Assembly (NCBI GenBank): GCA_038040195.1
Contig: JBBPIR010000005.1
Span: 87,418-129,930 of the forward strand
Source of the DNA: Chloroflexota bacterium
Lineage (GTDB): Bacteria > Chloroflexota > Limnocylindria > QHBO01
Reading direction: 5' to 3'
Length of the DNA stretch: 42,513 bases
Shown piece by piece: positions 16,886-25,293 of the stretch (the stretch's first letter is position 1; every line of letters begins with the position of its first letter). Both the position numbers and the translations under genes were made by a program. The notes beneath the pieces are model-generated. The model saw only the letters and a list, made by a program, of their open reading frames with translations. It ran no database searches and was not told the origin of the DNA.

Positions 16886-17788
16886 TCAGCCCTCGGTCTG
16901 GCCGCAGTCGAGCGGCTCGTCGGGGAGCAGCGGCCTGGGGGTCACGGAGTACAGGTGGCCGTCGTGGGACCAGCGCGTCAGCTGGTTGGCCGGCGACAGG
17001 GCTGCATACCAGGCCGCGCCCTCGGCCCCGCTGACCACGCCGCACCGGAAGTCCTGGATGGTGCTCGCGGTCCCGAACTGGTCGGGAGCCGTCGTTCCGG
17101 GCCACGGGATCGGCTCCGAGTCCAGGCCGTCGGGGTTGGGCGGCTGGGCATCGATGTTGGCGACCAGCAAACGCACGGCATCGGGCTCATACGACTGCCA
17201 GGTCGCATCGGCCCAGTCATCGGCCGGGATCCAGGCGTCGAGATCCAGCAGGGCAGCTTCGAGGGCGGTCAGCCGATCGTGGGCCTCGAGCTCTTCGGTG
17301 GGAATGCCGGGCGGAGCCACGTTCGGTTCGGCGAGCAGGCCGAGGGCATAGACGTCGACGACGACCTCACGGTTGTCGGCGCGCACGGTGAAGACGGTCG
17401 AGTTGGCATCGGCGATGAACTGGGTGGCCGCGTTCCACGAATGACTGTCGTCGAACAGACCGGTCTCGGCGATGCGGAACAGGATCGACTGGATGCCCTC
17501 TTCGGTCAGCCGTCGGACCTGGACGTTGGGGAGCGCAGGCCCGGGGTAGATCTCGATCTGTGGGCCCTCGACCAGGACGCGTCCGTCCCCCAGCAGGGTG
17601 AAGCGCGGGAGCGAGGTAAAGATGTACTCGTACGGGACGAAGCCGCCGGTCCACGCAATGCGGACCACCACTTCGGATCCGGCCGGATGCGGCACGCTGG
17701 CATAGGCCGGCGGGCTGACCAGGTTGCAGCTGGCGATGAGGATGGCAACGGGGAGCCCGGCGAGCAGGGCGTGGCGAGGTCGCGTCAT
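16886..17788 (-). CDS. Secreted lipoprotein of unknown function
   Basis: 300 residues from the ATG at 17788. The signal MTRPRHALLAGLPVAILIAS ends at the lipobox IASCN (Cys about 21). The mature part begins with a mixed beta stretch, SEVVVRIAWTGGFVPYEYIF, then TLLGDGRVLVEGPQIEIYPG and a Leu/Glu-rich helix-loop (RRLTEEGIQSILFRIAETGL). A later segment has WPGTTAPDQFGTASTIQDFR, and the end has DGHLYSVTPRPLLPDE. Three Cys other than the lipid Cys (FRCGVV and LDCGQ) could pair. I do not recognise a family. It lies 127 bases upstream of ctaC on the same strand and is divergent from the CtaG-type gene, so its expression may be linked to oxidase assembly. Confidence 0.65.
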   Translation of the reverse strand: MTRPRHALLAGLPVAILIASCNLVSPPAYASVPHPAGSEVVVRIAWTGGFVPYEYIFTSLPRFTLLGDGRVLVEGPQIEIYPGPALPNVQVRRLTEEGIQSILFRIAETGLFDDSHSWNAATQFIADANSTVFTVRADNREVVVDVYALGLLAEPNVAPPGIPTEELEAHDRLTALEAALLDLDAWIPADDWADATWQSYEPDAVRLLVANIDAQPPNPDGLDSEPIPWPGTTAPDQFGTASTIQDFRCGVVSGAEGAAWYAALSPANQLTRWSHDGHLYSVTPRPLLPDEPLDCGQTEG

Positions 17789-17847
17789 GACCACCAGACG
17801 CTGGTGGGGCGGATGTGGTTCCCGTCAGATGGCGCCAGAATGGCCCG

Positions 17848-18843
17848 GTGCGCGGAGGGCGGCTTCGGAGCGTGGCGGGCCTGACGGTCATCGCGACCGC
17901 CGGGTGGTTCGTCCGCCCGAGTCCCGTGCTTGCCCACGGCGCGGTTCCGCCGGCGCCGGGGTGGCCCGACACCCTGCTGGCCTGGACGATCGACCCGCTG
18001 CCGTTGCTGGGTGTCTTCGGGGCCGCGCTCGGCTACTGGTGGCTGGTTCGCCGCGTCGAGCGGCGGCATCCTCGCAATCCGGTGCCCCGGATGCGGCACT
18101 GGGCCTGGATGAGCGGGCTGGCGGCGGTCGTGGCGGCGCTGCTGTCCCCGATAGAGACCTATTCCGGGGCGCTCCTGACGATCCACATGGTCCAGCATCT
18201 GCTGCTCCAGTTCGTCGCGGCTCCGCTGCTCTTGCTCGCCGCCCCGGTCACGGTCCTCCTGCGAGCGGTAGGGCCGACCACCCGTCGGTGGCTGCTCGTC
18301 GTGCTCCACAGCCGGCTGGTGCGGGCACTCACCTTCCCCCTGCTGGCGTGGTTCCTGTTCGCGGCCGTCAACTGGGGCTGGCACCTGTCGGACCTGTACG
18401 ACCTGGCGCTGGAGGTGGAGTGGGTTCATTACCTTCAGCACCTCACTCTGTTCGGAGCCGCGCTCCTGTTCTGGTTCCCGGTGGTCGGCGCCGACCCCGG
18501 CCCGTGGCGGCTCCCCCACCCGATGCGCCTGTTCTACCTGTTCCTGGCCATGCCCCAGAACTCCTTCCTCGGCGTTGCGATCCTGAACGCGGCCGGTGTC
18601 CTGTACCCCCACTACGCGACCACTGTCCGGGCCTGGGGACCCTCGCCGCTGGTGGATCAGCAGGCCGCCGGCACCCTGATGTGGGTGTGGGGAGACCTGG
18701 TCTTTCTGTTGGCCATGGTCGCAGTGATTGCGGCCTGGGTCCGCCAGGAAGAGCGGCGCAACGCCCGCGAGGAAGCGCGGCTGGATGCGGAGGCGGCGCG
18801 GCTGGAGCAGGCGGCCCGGGGGTCTCGGCCAGCGCGACTCTAG
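17848..18843 (+). CDS. Caa3-type cytochrome oxidase assembly factor (CtaG family)
   Basis: A membrane protein of about 331 residues with seven or more TM helices. It begins with a likely signal/anchor (RLRSVAGLTVIATAGWFVRP), then LAHGAVPPAPGW. Conserved histidines in membrane helices (TIHMVQHLLLQFVAAPLLLL, WGWHLSDLYDLALE, VHYLQHLTLFGAALLFW, LPHPMRLFYLF) match the Caa3_CtaG family, which is needed for CuB or heme-copper centre assembly in Gram-positive-type bacteria; His may bind copper. The C-terminus is a charged helix (EERRNAREEARLDAEAARLE). The GTG at 17848 gives a signal-like N-terminus, the GTG at 17815 adds 11 residues. Its stop shares CTAG with the convergent heme synthase gene, and it is divergent from the lipoprotein upstream. 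Confidence 0.88.
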   Translation: MRGGRLRSVAGLTVIATAGWFVRPSPVLAHGAVPPAPGWPDTLLAWTIDPLPLLGVFGAALGYWWLVRRVERRHPRNPVPRMRHWAWMSGLAAVVAALLSPIETYSGALLTIHMVQHLLLQFVAAPLLLLAAPVTVLLRAVGPTTRRWLLVVLHSRLVRALTFPLLAWFLFAAVNWGWHLSDLYDLALEVEWVHYLQHLTLFGAALLFWFPVVGADPGPWRLPHPMRLFYLFLAMPQNSFLGVAILNAAGVLYPHYATTVRAWGPSPLVDQQAAGTLMWVWGDLVFLLAMVAVIAAWVRQEERRNAREEARLDAEAARLEQAARGSRPARL

Positions 18844-20639
18844 GCCATGGCCGCGCGGACCAGTGTGTCGGCCGCGACTGCCGCGAAGAGCAGGGTCAGG
18901 TAGAGGGTGGAATACCGGAACAGGCCGATCGCCGAAGCACCGGCCTCGGGTGATCGGCGCACGCGCATAGCCCAGGCCACGAAGCCGATGCCCAGTGTGC
19001 CGGCCGCGACCAGGTAGATCAGCCCCATCCCGGCCGCCGGCAGGAGGAGCAGGCTGACCGCCACCAGGACGAGGGAGTACAGCAGGATCTGGCGCGCGGT
19101 CTCCACCTCTCCGCGCACCACCGGCAGCATGGGCACGCCGGCGGCCTCGTAGTCGCCGCGGTAACGGAGCGCGAGGGCCCAGAAGTGGGGCGGGGTCCAG
19201 ATGAAGATGATGGCGAACAGGACCAGGGCCGGGAGTCCCACCGTCCCAGTCACCGCGGCCCAGGCCACCAGTACCGGGACGCAGCCTGCCGCGCCGCCGA
19301 TGACGATGTTCTGGGGGGTGGCCCGCTTCAGCCACAGGGTATAGACGATCACGTAGAACACGATCGCGCTGGCCGCCAGGACGGCGCTCAGCAGGTTGAC
19401 GGTCAGGGACAGCCAGGCGAACGAGACCACGCTCAGGACGAGCCCGAAGGCCAAGGCTGCGGGGGGCGTCACCGCGCGTCGCGGGAGGGGCCGGTTCCGG
19501 GTCCGGCGCATGAGGTCGTCGATATCGCGGTCAAGGTACTGGTTGATGGCGTTGGCGCCGCCGGCGGCGAGGGTGCCGCCTACGAGCACCGAGCCGATGA
19601 GGGCGAGCGGGGGGATGCCTCCCTCGGCCAGGACCATCGTCGGGACGGTGGTGACCAGCAGCAGCTCGATGATCCGTGGCTTGGTCAGAGCCACGTAGGC
19701 GCGAAGAGTGTCGCCCCGGGCCGCGACCGACCGCTCGAGATCGGCCGTCACCACCGACTCCATGCGACCCACGTAGTGGGCGGCCATGGCCAGGGTCGCG
19801 AGCGTGCCGAAGACGGCTGCACCAAGCGCGACGTGGGCGACCTGGGTCCAGGGCGCCAGATCGGTCAGCACCTGCGCGCCGCCGATCACGACCTGGGCCA
19901 AGTACAACCCCGCGGCCGCGGTGGCCAGCGCGGGCAGTGGCGCTGGCTCGCGTCCGCGACGGGCCGCGACCACGGTCCCGGCCACGAGCAGTCCGACCGC
20001 GACTGTCGCCCATCGGTGCCACACATGCGGGAGCACGGCAGCATCCAGGGCCGGGAACAGGGCTCCGTTCATGAGCGGCCAGTCGTCGAACGCCAGGGCG
20101 CTGCCGGTGGCGGTCACGTGTGCGCCAAGGAGCAAGAGCCCGTAGGTCGCCAGGGTGGTCAGGCCGGCGAGGATCGCGAAGCCGCTCCAGCCCCCAGCGG
20201 CAGGGACATGTCGCGGGTAGCGGCTTCGCATCCAGACGTATAGCACCAGGGCGAACAGGCCCATGGCGGTGGCCAGATGAGCCGTCACGATGTCGCCCGA
20301 CAGATCAGTCTCGACCGCGACCTTGCCGAGCCAGGCCTGGAACACCACCAGGCCGGCGGCCACGACGCTGGCCACCACCACCGCGGGCCGGCCTCGATGG
20401 CGGAGGACGGCGACCAGTGCCACCGCCGCAACCACCGCTCCGGTCAGGGCGGCCACCGTCCGATGGCTCCACTCGATGATGGCGTGCGGATCGTCCATGG
20501 GCGGGATCCACGACCCGTGGCAGGTCGGCCACTCCGGGCACCCCAGCCCAGAACCGGTGGCGCGCACGATGGCGCCCACCACGACCAGTAGGTAGGTCAT
20601 CGCCACGGCCAGCGCGGCGAGGGTGGTGAATCGAGACAA
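18840..20639 (-). CDS. Heme A synthase / heme O synthase fusion
   Basis: A 599-residue, about 16-helix protein with two complete enzymes. Residues 1 to about 290 are CtaA/Cox15: His59 (EWSHR, with Glu56), His121, His208 (HVWHRW) and His269 are at heme ligand positions, and Cys34/Cys40 (GCPEWPTC) form the extracytoplasmic pair. The second Cys pair of the B. subtilis type enzyme is missing (GSALAFDDWPLMNG). Residues about 310-599 are CtaB, protoheme IX farnesyltransferase: ALTKPRIIELLLVTTVP, NAINQYLDRDIDDLMRRT (Asp370, Asp374 metal sites) and TPPHFWALALRYRGDY. So heme B is farnesylated, then oxidised to heme A, in one polypeptide. CtaA-CtaB fusions are known in Thermus and Chloroflexi. It ends in the shared CTAG with the CtaG-type gene. 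Confidence 0.93.
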   Translation of the reverse strand: MSRFTTLAALAVAMTYLLVVVGAIVRATGSGLGCPEWPTCHGSWIPPMDDPHAIIEWSHRTVAALTGAVVAAVALVAVLRHRGRPAVVVASVVAAGLVVFQAWLGKVAVETDLSGDIVTAHLATAMGLFALVLYVWMRSRYPRHVPAAGGWSGFAILAGLTTLATYGLLLLGAHVTATGSALAFDDWPLMNGALFPALDAAVLPHVWHRWATVAVGLLVAGTVVAARRGREPAPLPALATAAAGLYLAQVVIGGAQVLTDLAPWTQVAHVALGAAVFGTLATLAMAAHYVGRMESVVTADLERSVAARGDTLRAYVALTKPRIIELLLVTTVPTMVLAEGGIPPLALIGSVLVGGTLAAGGANAINQYLDRDIDDLMRRTRNRPLPRRAVTPPAALAFGLVLSVVSFAWLSLTVNLLSAVLAASAIVFYVIVYTLWLKRATPQNIVIGGAAGCVPVLVAWAAVTGTVGLPALVLFAIIFIWTPPHFWALALRYRGDYEAAGVPMLPVVRGEVETARQILLYSLVLVAVSLLLLPAAGMGLIYLVAAGTLGIGFVAWAMRVRRSPEAGASAIGLFRYSTLYLTLLFAAVAADTLVRAAMA

Positions 20640-20711
20640 ATCTCACTCCGTCCGGCGGTCGGTCAGGGCAGGGCGCCGGCCGGGGCCATGATAGCCGCGG
20701 CCTGTGGTCGG

Positions 20712-21509
20712 TCAGCGGCCGGCAGGAACGTGGCGGATCACCGACGGCAGGCGCGGCACGACCCAGCGGCTCGCGGCCGCCAGGCGCTCCACGCCACGCT
20801 CGCGCGGGGCGCTCCAGCCCAGGCCGTACTGCCGACGAACGGCAGGATGGAGGACCGAAAACGACGCCAGGTGCGCCACGTCCCAGATCCAGCGCGGCGG
20901 GAATCGGGTCGGGTACAGAATCCACGGGAGGAGGGCGCGCGCGGTTGGGCTGACGCGCACGTCCCCGGATTTGATGCGGCCCGCCATCCACGTCCGCAGG
21001 TCGGCCGCAGTGGATGGGATCACGGCTTCGGGCACGCCGAGCCGGATCGCGACCGATGCTGCCTCACGGTGGTAGGCGTCCCGCTCAGCTGGGTTGAGCG
21101 GCGCCACGAACCGGTCGTGCATCCGCAGGGCGGTGTCGACCAGGGTGGCGTGGACCCATAGCAGGAGGTCAGGGTCGAGCGCCCGATAGGTTGTCCCCGT
21201 TTCCGGAACGACTCCCCGGACCGCGGCATGGATGGCATTGATGCGTCCGATGGCGCGCTCCGCGGTGGGCCGGTCGCCAAAGACGATGGACCAGCTCGAC
21301 CCCAGGGTCCGGCGCAGCCGGGCGAACGGATCGGTCCGGAAGTCGGAGTGGGCATCGACCGCGGCGGCGACCGCCGGATGCGCAATCTGCATGAGCAGCG
21401 CGCAGGTGCCACCGGCCAGGACAATCGCCTCGCGATCCACCCGCCACGATACAGAACCGCGGTCGAACAGCCCGGCGGGCGGCGGGCGGCGGGCGGTATC
21501 AGCCGCCAT
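20712..21509 (-). CDS. MpaB/latex-clearing-type oxygenase (DUF2236)
   Basis: 265 residues, all alpha. The family pattern is clear: REAIVLAGGTCALLMQIAHP (48-67 or so), DAHSDFRTDPFARLRRTLG, the heme-binding region RINAIHAAVRGVVPETG, LLLWVHATLVDTALRMHDRF, then YHREAASVAIRLGVPEAVIP. DUF2236 proteins include heme-b enzymes that oxidatively cleave isoprenoid chains (rubber oxygenase Lcp, mycophenolic acid MpaB), so an isoprenoid-like substrate is plausible. The ATG at 21509 follows the MOSC stop by 13 bases; longer open frame upstream runs into the MOSC gene. It is the last gene before a 72-base gap to the heme synthase fusion. Confidence 0.85.
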   Translation of the reverse strand: MAADTARRPPPAGLFDRGSVSWRVDREAIVLAGGTCALLMQIAHPAVAAAVDAHSDFRTDPFARLRRTLGSSWSIVFGDRPTAERAIGRINAIHAAVRGVVPETGTTYRALDPDLLLWVHATLVDTALRMHDRFVAPLNPAERDAYHREAASVAIRLGVPEAVIPSTAADLRTWMAGRIKSGDVRVSPTARALLPWILYPTRFPPRWIWDVAHLASFSVLHPAVRRQYGLGWSAPRERGVERLAAASRWVVPRLPSVIRHVPAGR

Positions 21510-21522
21510 CGCTCGGGTCAGG

Positions 21523-21981
21523 TCAGCCGGGGAGGACGGTGATCGTGTCGCCGACACGAATGACACCTCCGGACACCACGTCCGCCCGCAGGCCACCGCG
21601 GCCTGACAGTCCGGCGCGGACCCCCGGATAAGTCAGCGACTCGAGGTGGTTACAGGGGGCGCACTCCTTGACCCCGTAGCACACCGCCTCCCCGACCTGG
21701 AACCGCCGACCCACCAGCGCCGGCACGTCCAGGCCGCGGGTCAGGATGTTGCGTCGGGTCTGGTGGGGCGCCAGCTGGATGCCGGTCTCGCCGATCATGG
21801 CCTCCACGCCCTCGGCGGCGATCAGGGTCACATGGCTGCCGGGAATCCCGAGGCCCGCCATGCGGTCCCCGACCAGGCCGTGGCCAGCTACCAGTTCGGC
21901 GGTTTCGACCACCCGCATCGGCTCGCCGCGCTCCCCGTGCAGATGGATGCCCTCGACCTTGCCCAAAGCCATTTCCGTCAT
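21523..21981 (-). CDS. MOSC-domain protein
   Basis: About 152 residues: VEGIHLHGERGEPMRVVETA, then GHGLVGDRMAGLGIPGSHVT and LIAAEGVEAMIGETGIQLAP lead to the signature RRNILTRGLDVPALVGRRFQ and the conserved cysteine CYGVKECAPC, typical of MOSC proteins of the YiiM/MOCOS C-terminal type. The family binds pyranopterin molybdenum cofactor sulfur or carries sulfur for metal clusters. It stands alone without the beta-barrel N-domain. The ATG at 21981 lies 10 bases after the rhomboid stop; an alternative ATG at 21972 cannot be excluded. No molybdoenzyme gene is in the window. Confidence 0.85.
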   Translation of the reverse strand: MTEMALGKVEGIHLHGERGEPMRVVETAELVAGHGLVGDRMAGLGIPGSHVTLIAAEGVEAMIGETGIQLAPHQTRRNILTRGLDVPALVGRRFQVGEAVCYGVKECAPCNHLESLTYPGVRAGLSGRGGLRADVVSGGVIRVGDTITVLPG

Positions 21982-21991
21982 CGCGGCCGGC

Positions 21992-22729
21992 TCAGCGCCA
22001 GGACGCGCGTGGTGACGCGGACGGCAGCGCGCGGAAGAGGAATCCGGCAACCACGCCGGCGGCGAATCCACCGATGTGTGCCAGGTACGCCACACCCCCC
22101 ACCGTTTCCGAGCTGATCACTGCGGCGCCGAACCCGCTGATCAGCTGGAAGACGATCCACAGCCCAATCGCGGCCAGGGCCGGCACCTGGGTCACGAAGC
22201 GGAAGATGAAGACCGTCACGCGGTTGCGCGGAAACAGCACGAGGTAGGCACCCAGGATCCCGGAGATGGCACCCGAAGCTCCCAAGGTGGGGATGGGTGA
22301 GCTGGGTTCGCTCCAGATCTGGGCCAGGCTGCCGACCAGGCCGGTGCCCAGGTACACGGCGACGAACAGGATGGCGCCGGCGCGGTGCTCGACGTTGTCA
22401 CCGAAGACCCACAGGAACAGCATGTTGCCCGCCAGGTGCAGCCAGCCAGCGTGCATGAACATGCTCGTCAGCAGCGTGAGCTGGATCGGGAACGGGCCTG
22501 GCGCCTGGGGCACCAGGTACGCCTGGCCGGCGACGGTGATGGGGATCGCCTCGACGAGATCGGCGCCGGTGGTGATCTCGAGGGGGACCGCACTGAAGCC
22601 GGCGGTGAACGCGTTCTCCGCTCCCAGGCCCTGGAGGAGGACGAAGACCGCGACGTTGATGCCGATCAGGGTGGCGGTGACCCAGGCCAGCCCGTGGCCC
22701 GGCTCGTTCTCGTCGCCGATCGGAAACAT
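21992..22729 (-). CDS. Rhomboid-family intramembrane serine protease
   Basis: 245 residues, six or seven TM helices. The catalytic dyad is Ser152 in LGASGAISGILGAYL and His218 in AYLAHIGGFAAGVVAGF; the stabilising HxxxN pair is in FMHAGWLHLAGNMLFLWVFG (His98, Asn102). The first loop after TM1 is longer than in GlpG. It cleaves TM segments of other proteins; the substrate is unknown. Gene order and tight spacing (10 bases to MOSC, 24 bases from UbiA) suggest co-transcription with the tryptophanase-UbiA-MOSC-MpaB run. The window has single-pass membrane proteins (for example at 12286 and 41681) that could be substrates, as speculation. Confidence 0.93.
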   Translation of the reverse strand: MFPIGDENEPGHGLAWVTATLIGINVAVFVLLQGLGAENAFTAGFSAVPLEITTGADLVEAIPITVAGQAYLVPQAPGPFPIQLTLLTSMFMHAGWLHLAGNMLFLWVFGDNVEHRAGAILFVAVYLGTGLVGSLAQIWSEPSSPIPTLGASGAISGILGAYLVLFPRNRVTVFIFRFVTQVPALAAIGLWIVFQLISGFGAAVISSETVGGVAYLAHIGGFAAGVVAGFLFRALPSASPRASWR

Positions 22730-22753
22730 CGGTCCTGCGCCGAATGCGCGACG

Positions 22754-23773
22754 TCAAGCCCAGGGCAGCTGGACGGGGATCAGCGCGTTCAGCAGCAGGC
22801 CCAAGATCAGGGTCGCGCCCGCTCGACGGGTGTGTATGAAGGCTCCGCCCACGAACCACAATGGCCAGCCGACGTAGCTGTGCGGCGGCGTTTCGGGCCG
22901 AGGAGCTGAGAACTGGCGCAGAACCTGGACCAGGCGCGGGATGGCGAGCACCACCAGCAGGACCCACGGACCGATCAATCCCACCAGCGCCGAGCCGATG
23001 ACGATGGGATAGAAGGCGATCATCAGACCCGAGGCCACCAGTCGGGCGTTGCGCTCGCCGAGGATGACCGGGAGGGTCCTGATCCCGCGCTCCGCGTCCG
23101 GACCGATCTTGTCGATGTGCTTTCCGAACAGGACCGTGGTGACCAGGATGGCGTACGGCAGCGACGCCACCCAGACCCATCCCGGAATGGTGCCGGTGGC
23201 CACGAAGTAGGTGCCGCCGATCATGAGCGGGCCCCAGGTCAGGAACACCCCCGGTTCGCCCAGGCCGCGCTTCTTGAGGCTGATCGGCGGGGCCACGTAG
23301 AAGACGCTGATGAACAGGCCGGCCAACGCGAACACGGCCACCAGCGGCCCGCGAGCCCACATCAGGAACAGCAGGATGGCCAGGTCGATGGCGTTGGCGA
23401 CCAGGATCGCGTTGCGAAGCTGCCCCTTGGTCAGCCACCCGGAGAGCACCGGGTGAGGGGCGTACAGGGCCCTCACATACTCGTCGGTGTCGATCCCGAC
23501 TTCCATGTCGAAGTAGTCATTGATCATGTTGTTGGCAGCGTGGGCGACGACCAGGCCCACGATTGCCACGGCCAGATACCCGTAGTGCACCGCAGCGGGG
23601 TCGGCGCCCACCGCCAGCAGGCCGCCGATCAGGCCCGAGGTCACGGTCATGCTGAACACCGCGGCCCGGGTCACGACCAACCACTTGGTCAGCCCGTCCA
23701 TCTCCACGCCCGGAGGCGGGTTGGCGGTGGCGAGGGCGTACCGCCAGTTGGAGACGCGCTGACCGATGGTCAC
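22754..23773 (-). CDS. UbiA-family prenyltransferase (MenA-like)
   Basis: 339 residues, about nine TM helices. The first Asp-rich motif is NNMINDYFDMEVGIDTDEYV (Asn85, Asp86, Asp89, Asp95), and the second is GKHIDKIGPDAERGIRTLPV, both needed for Mg2+-diphosphate binding. The second motif is followed by ILGERNAR as in MenA/UbiA quinone-prenylating enzymes, but the closest substrate cannot be decided from these motifs: dihydroxynaphthoate, a heme side-chain or another aromatic acceptor are possible. It lies between tryptophanase (42 bases upstream) and rhomboid. IspG-derived isoprenoids would supply the prenyl diphosphate. No other menaquinone genes are visible here. Confidence 0.88.
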   Translation of the reverse strand: MTIGQRVSNWRYALATANPPPGVEMDGLTKWLVVTRAAVFSMTVTSGLIGGLLAVGADPAAVHYGYLAVAIVGLVVAHAANNMINDYFDMEVGIDTDEYVRALYAPHPVLSGWLTKGQLRNAILVANAIDLAILLFLMWARGPLVAVFALAGLFISVFYVAPPISLKKRGLGEPGVFLTWGPLMIGGTYFVATGTIPGWVWVASLPYAILVTTVLFGKHIDKIGPDAERGIRTLPVILGERNARLVASGLMIAFYPIVIGSALVGLIGPWVLLVVLAIPRLVQVLRQFSAPRPETPPHSYVGWPLWFVGGAFIHTRRAGATLILGLLLNALIPVQLPWA

Positions 23774-23815
23774 AGACCGATTCTATCCCGACCGACCGAC
23801 AGGTCCGGTTGAGAC

Positions 23816-25192
23816 CTAGAGCGGCTCGAAGCGAGCGGTGAAATGGCGCAGCACTCGTGGCTGATCGACGATCCGGAAGCCGCGGAGCTCGCCGGCTCGC
23901 TCGGCCACCCAGCGTGCGACCTCGATCACGTAGTCGACGTGGCTCTGGGTGTAGACCCGACGCGGAATGGCCAGGCGGACCAGCTCCATGCGCGCCGGCT
24001 CCTCCGTCCCGTCGGGGTGGAGGCCGAACATCACGCTGCCGATCTCGCAGCCTCGAATCCCGCCCTCGCGGTAGAGCGCCACGGCCAGCGATTGGCCGGG
24101 GTACTCGAGCGGCGGGACGTGGGGCAGGAGGGCGGCGGCGTCCAGGTACACCGCATGCCCCCCGATGGGCTGAACGCAGGGGATGCCGGCGGCTGTGACG
24201 CCCTCACCCAGGTACTGGGTGGAGCGGATTCGGTAGCGCAGGTAGTCCTCGTCGACGACCTCGCGCAGGCCGGCCGCGATGGAGTCCAGGTCCCGTCCGG
24301 CCAGACCGCCGTAGGTGGGGAAGCCTTCGGTCAGAATCAGCAGGTTGCGCGCCTGCTCGGCCCAGTCGTCGTTGTTCATGGCCAGCCAGCCGCCCATGTT
24401 GGCGAGGCCGTCCTTCTTGGCCGACATCGTCATCCCATCGGCCAGTGACGCCATCTCCCGGACGATGTTGGGGATGGACGTCTCCTCGTAGCCCGCCTCC
24501 CTCGTCCGGATGAACCACGCGTTCTCAGAGAAGCGGCAGGCGTCGAGGAAGAGCGGTAGGTCGTATCGGTCGCACACCTCGCGGACGGCCCGTAGGTTGG
24601 CCATCGACACCGGCTGTCCGCCACCGGAGTTGTTGGTGACCGTGACGAACACGACCGGGATGGCGTCGCGGCCGCGCTCGCGGATCAAGGCATCCAGGGC
24701 ATCGGTGTCCATGTTGCCCTTGAAGGGGTGGATGGTCGCCGGATGCCGTCCCTCGGGGATGGGCAGGTCCATCGCCTCGGCGCCGGTAAACTCGACGTTG
24801 GCGCGGGTGGTGTCGAAGTGGGTGTTGTTGGGCACGACCTTGCCGGGCCCTGCCACCACGCTGAACAGGATCTTCTCGGCTGCCCGACCCTGGTGGGTGG
24901 GGATGACGTGGCGGAACGCGAACAGCTCCTGAACGGCCTCCAGGAACCGAAACCAGCTGGGGCTGCCGGCGTACGATTCGTCGCCGCGCTGGATGCCGGC
25001 CCATTGCTCGGCGCTCATGGCGCCGGTGCCCGAATCGGTCAGGAAGTCGATCAGGACGTCGTCGGCATGAAGGTTGAACAGGTTGTAGCCAGCTGCCTCG
25101 AGAGCGGCCTGGCGGTGCTCAACGGTGGTCAGCCGGACCGGTTCGACGCTCTTGATCCGGAACGGCTCGATGATCGTGCGCCAGCGCTCCAC
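23816..25192 (-). CDS. tnaA: Tryptophanase (tryptophan indole-lyase)
   Basis: 458 residues from a GTG at 25192, close to the E. coli enzyme (471). It splits L-tryptophan into indole, pyruvate and ammonia with PLP. The PLP lysine is Lys260 in MSAKKDGLANMGG; the preceding Asp217 is in LPLFLDACRFSEN. Tryptophanase and tyrosine phenol-lyase are close relatives; here the substrate-specific residues point to tryptophanase: EIGS instead of the ERG found in the phenol-lyase, and His450 in VLRHFTARF, the equivalent of E. coli His463, where phenol-lyase has Phe. Upstream in-frame codons would give a Cys/Pro-rich N-terminus not like any homologue, so the GTG start is preferred. There is no tnaC-like leader peptide visible in the 100-base spacer to the divergent lectin gene. 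Confidence 0.9.
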   Translation of the reverse strand: MERWRTIIEPFRIKSVEPVRLTTVEHRQAALEAAGYNLFNLHADDVLIDFLTDSGTGAMSAEQWAGIQRGDESYAGSPSWFRFLEAVQELFAFRHVIPTHQGRAAEKILFSVVAGPGKVVPNNTHFDTTRANVEFTGAEAMDLPIPEGRHPATIHPFKGNMDTDALDALIRERGRDAIPVVFVTVTNNSGGGQPVSMANLRAVREVCDRYDLPLFLDACRFSENAWFIRTREAGYEETSIPNIVREMASLADGMTMSAKKDGLANMGGWLAMNNDDWAEQARNLLILTEGFPTYGGLAGRDLDSIAAGLREVVDEDYLRYRIRSTQYLGEGVTAAGIPCVQPIGGHAVYLDAAALLPHVPPLEYPGQSLAVALYREGGIRGCEIGSVMFGLHPDGTEEPARMELVRLAIPRRVYTQSHVDYVIEVARWVAERAGELRGFRIVDQPRVLRHFTARFEPL

Positions 25193-25293
25193 CCGGTCAG
25201 GATAAGGACAGCGACCCGGTCCGTTCCTTCTTTCCCGGTCGTAGGGTGCGGCATGATGCGGGCAGACGATTGGTGGACCGATGAGGAGGGACC

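Noticed and set aside
23816-25192. Annotation as tyrosine phenol-lyase
   Set aside because: The residue positions that separate the families favour tryptophanase: EIGS rather than ERG, and His rather than Phe in the C-terminal LRHFTA motif.
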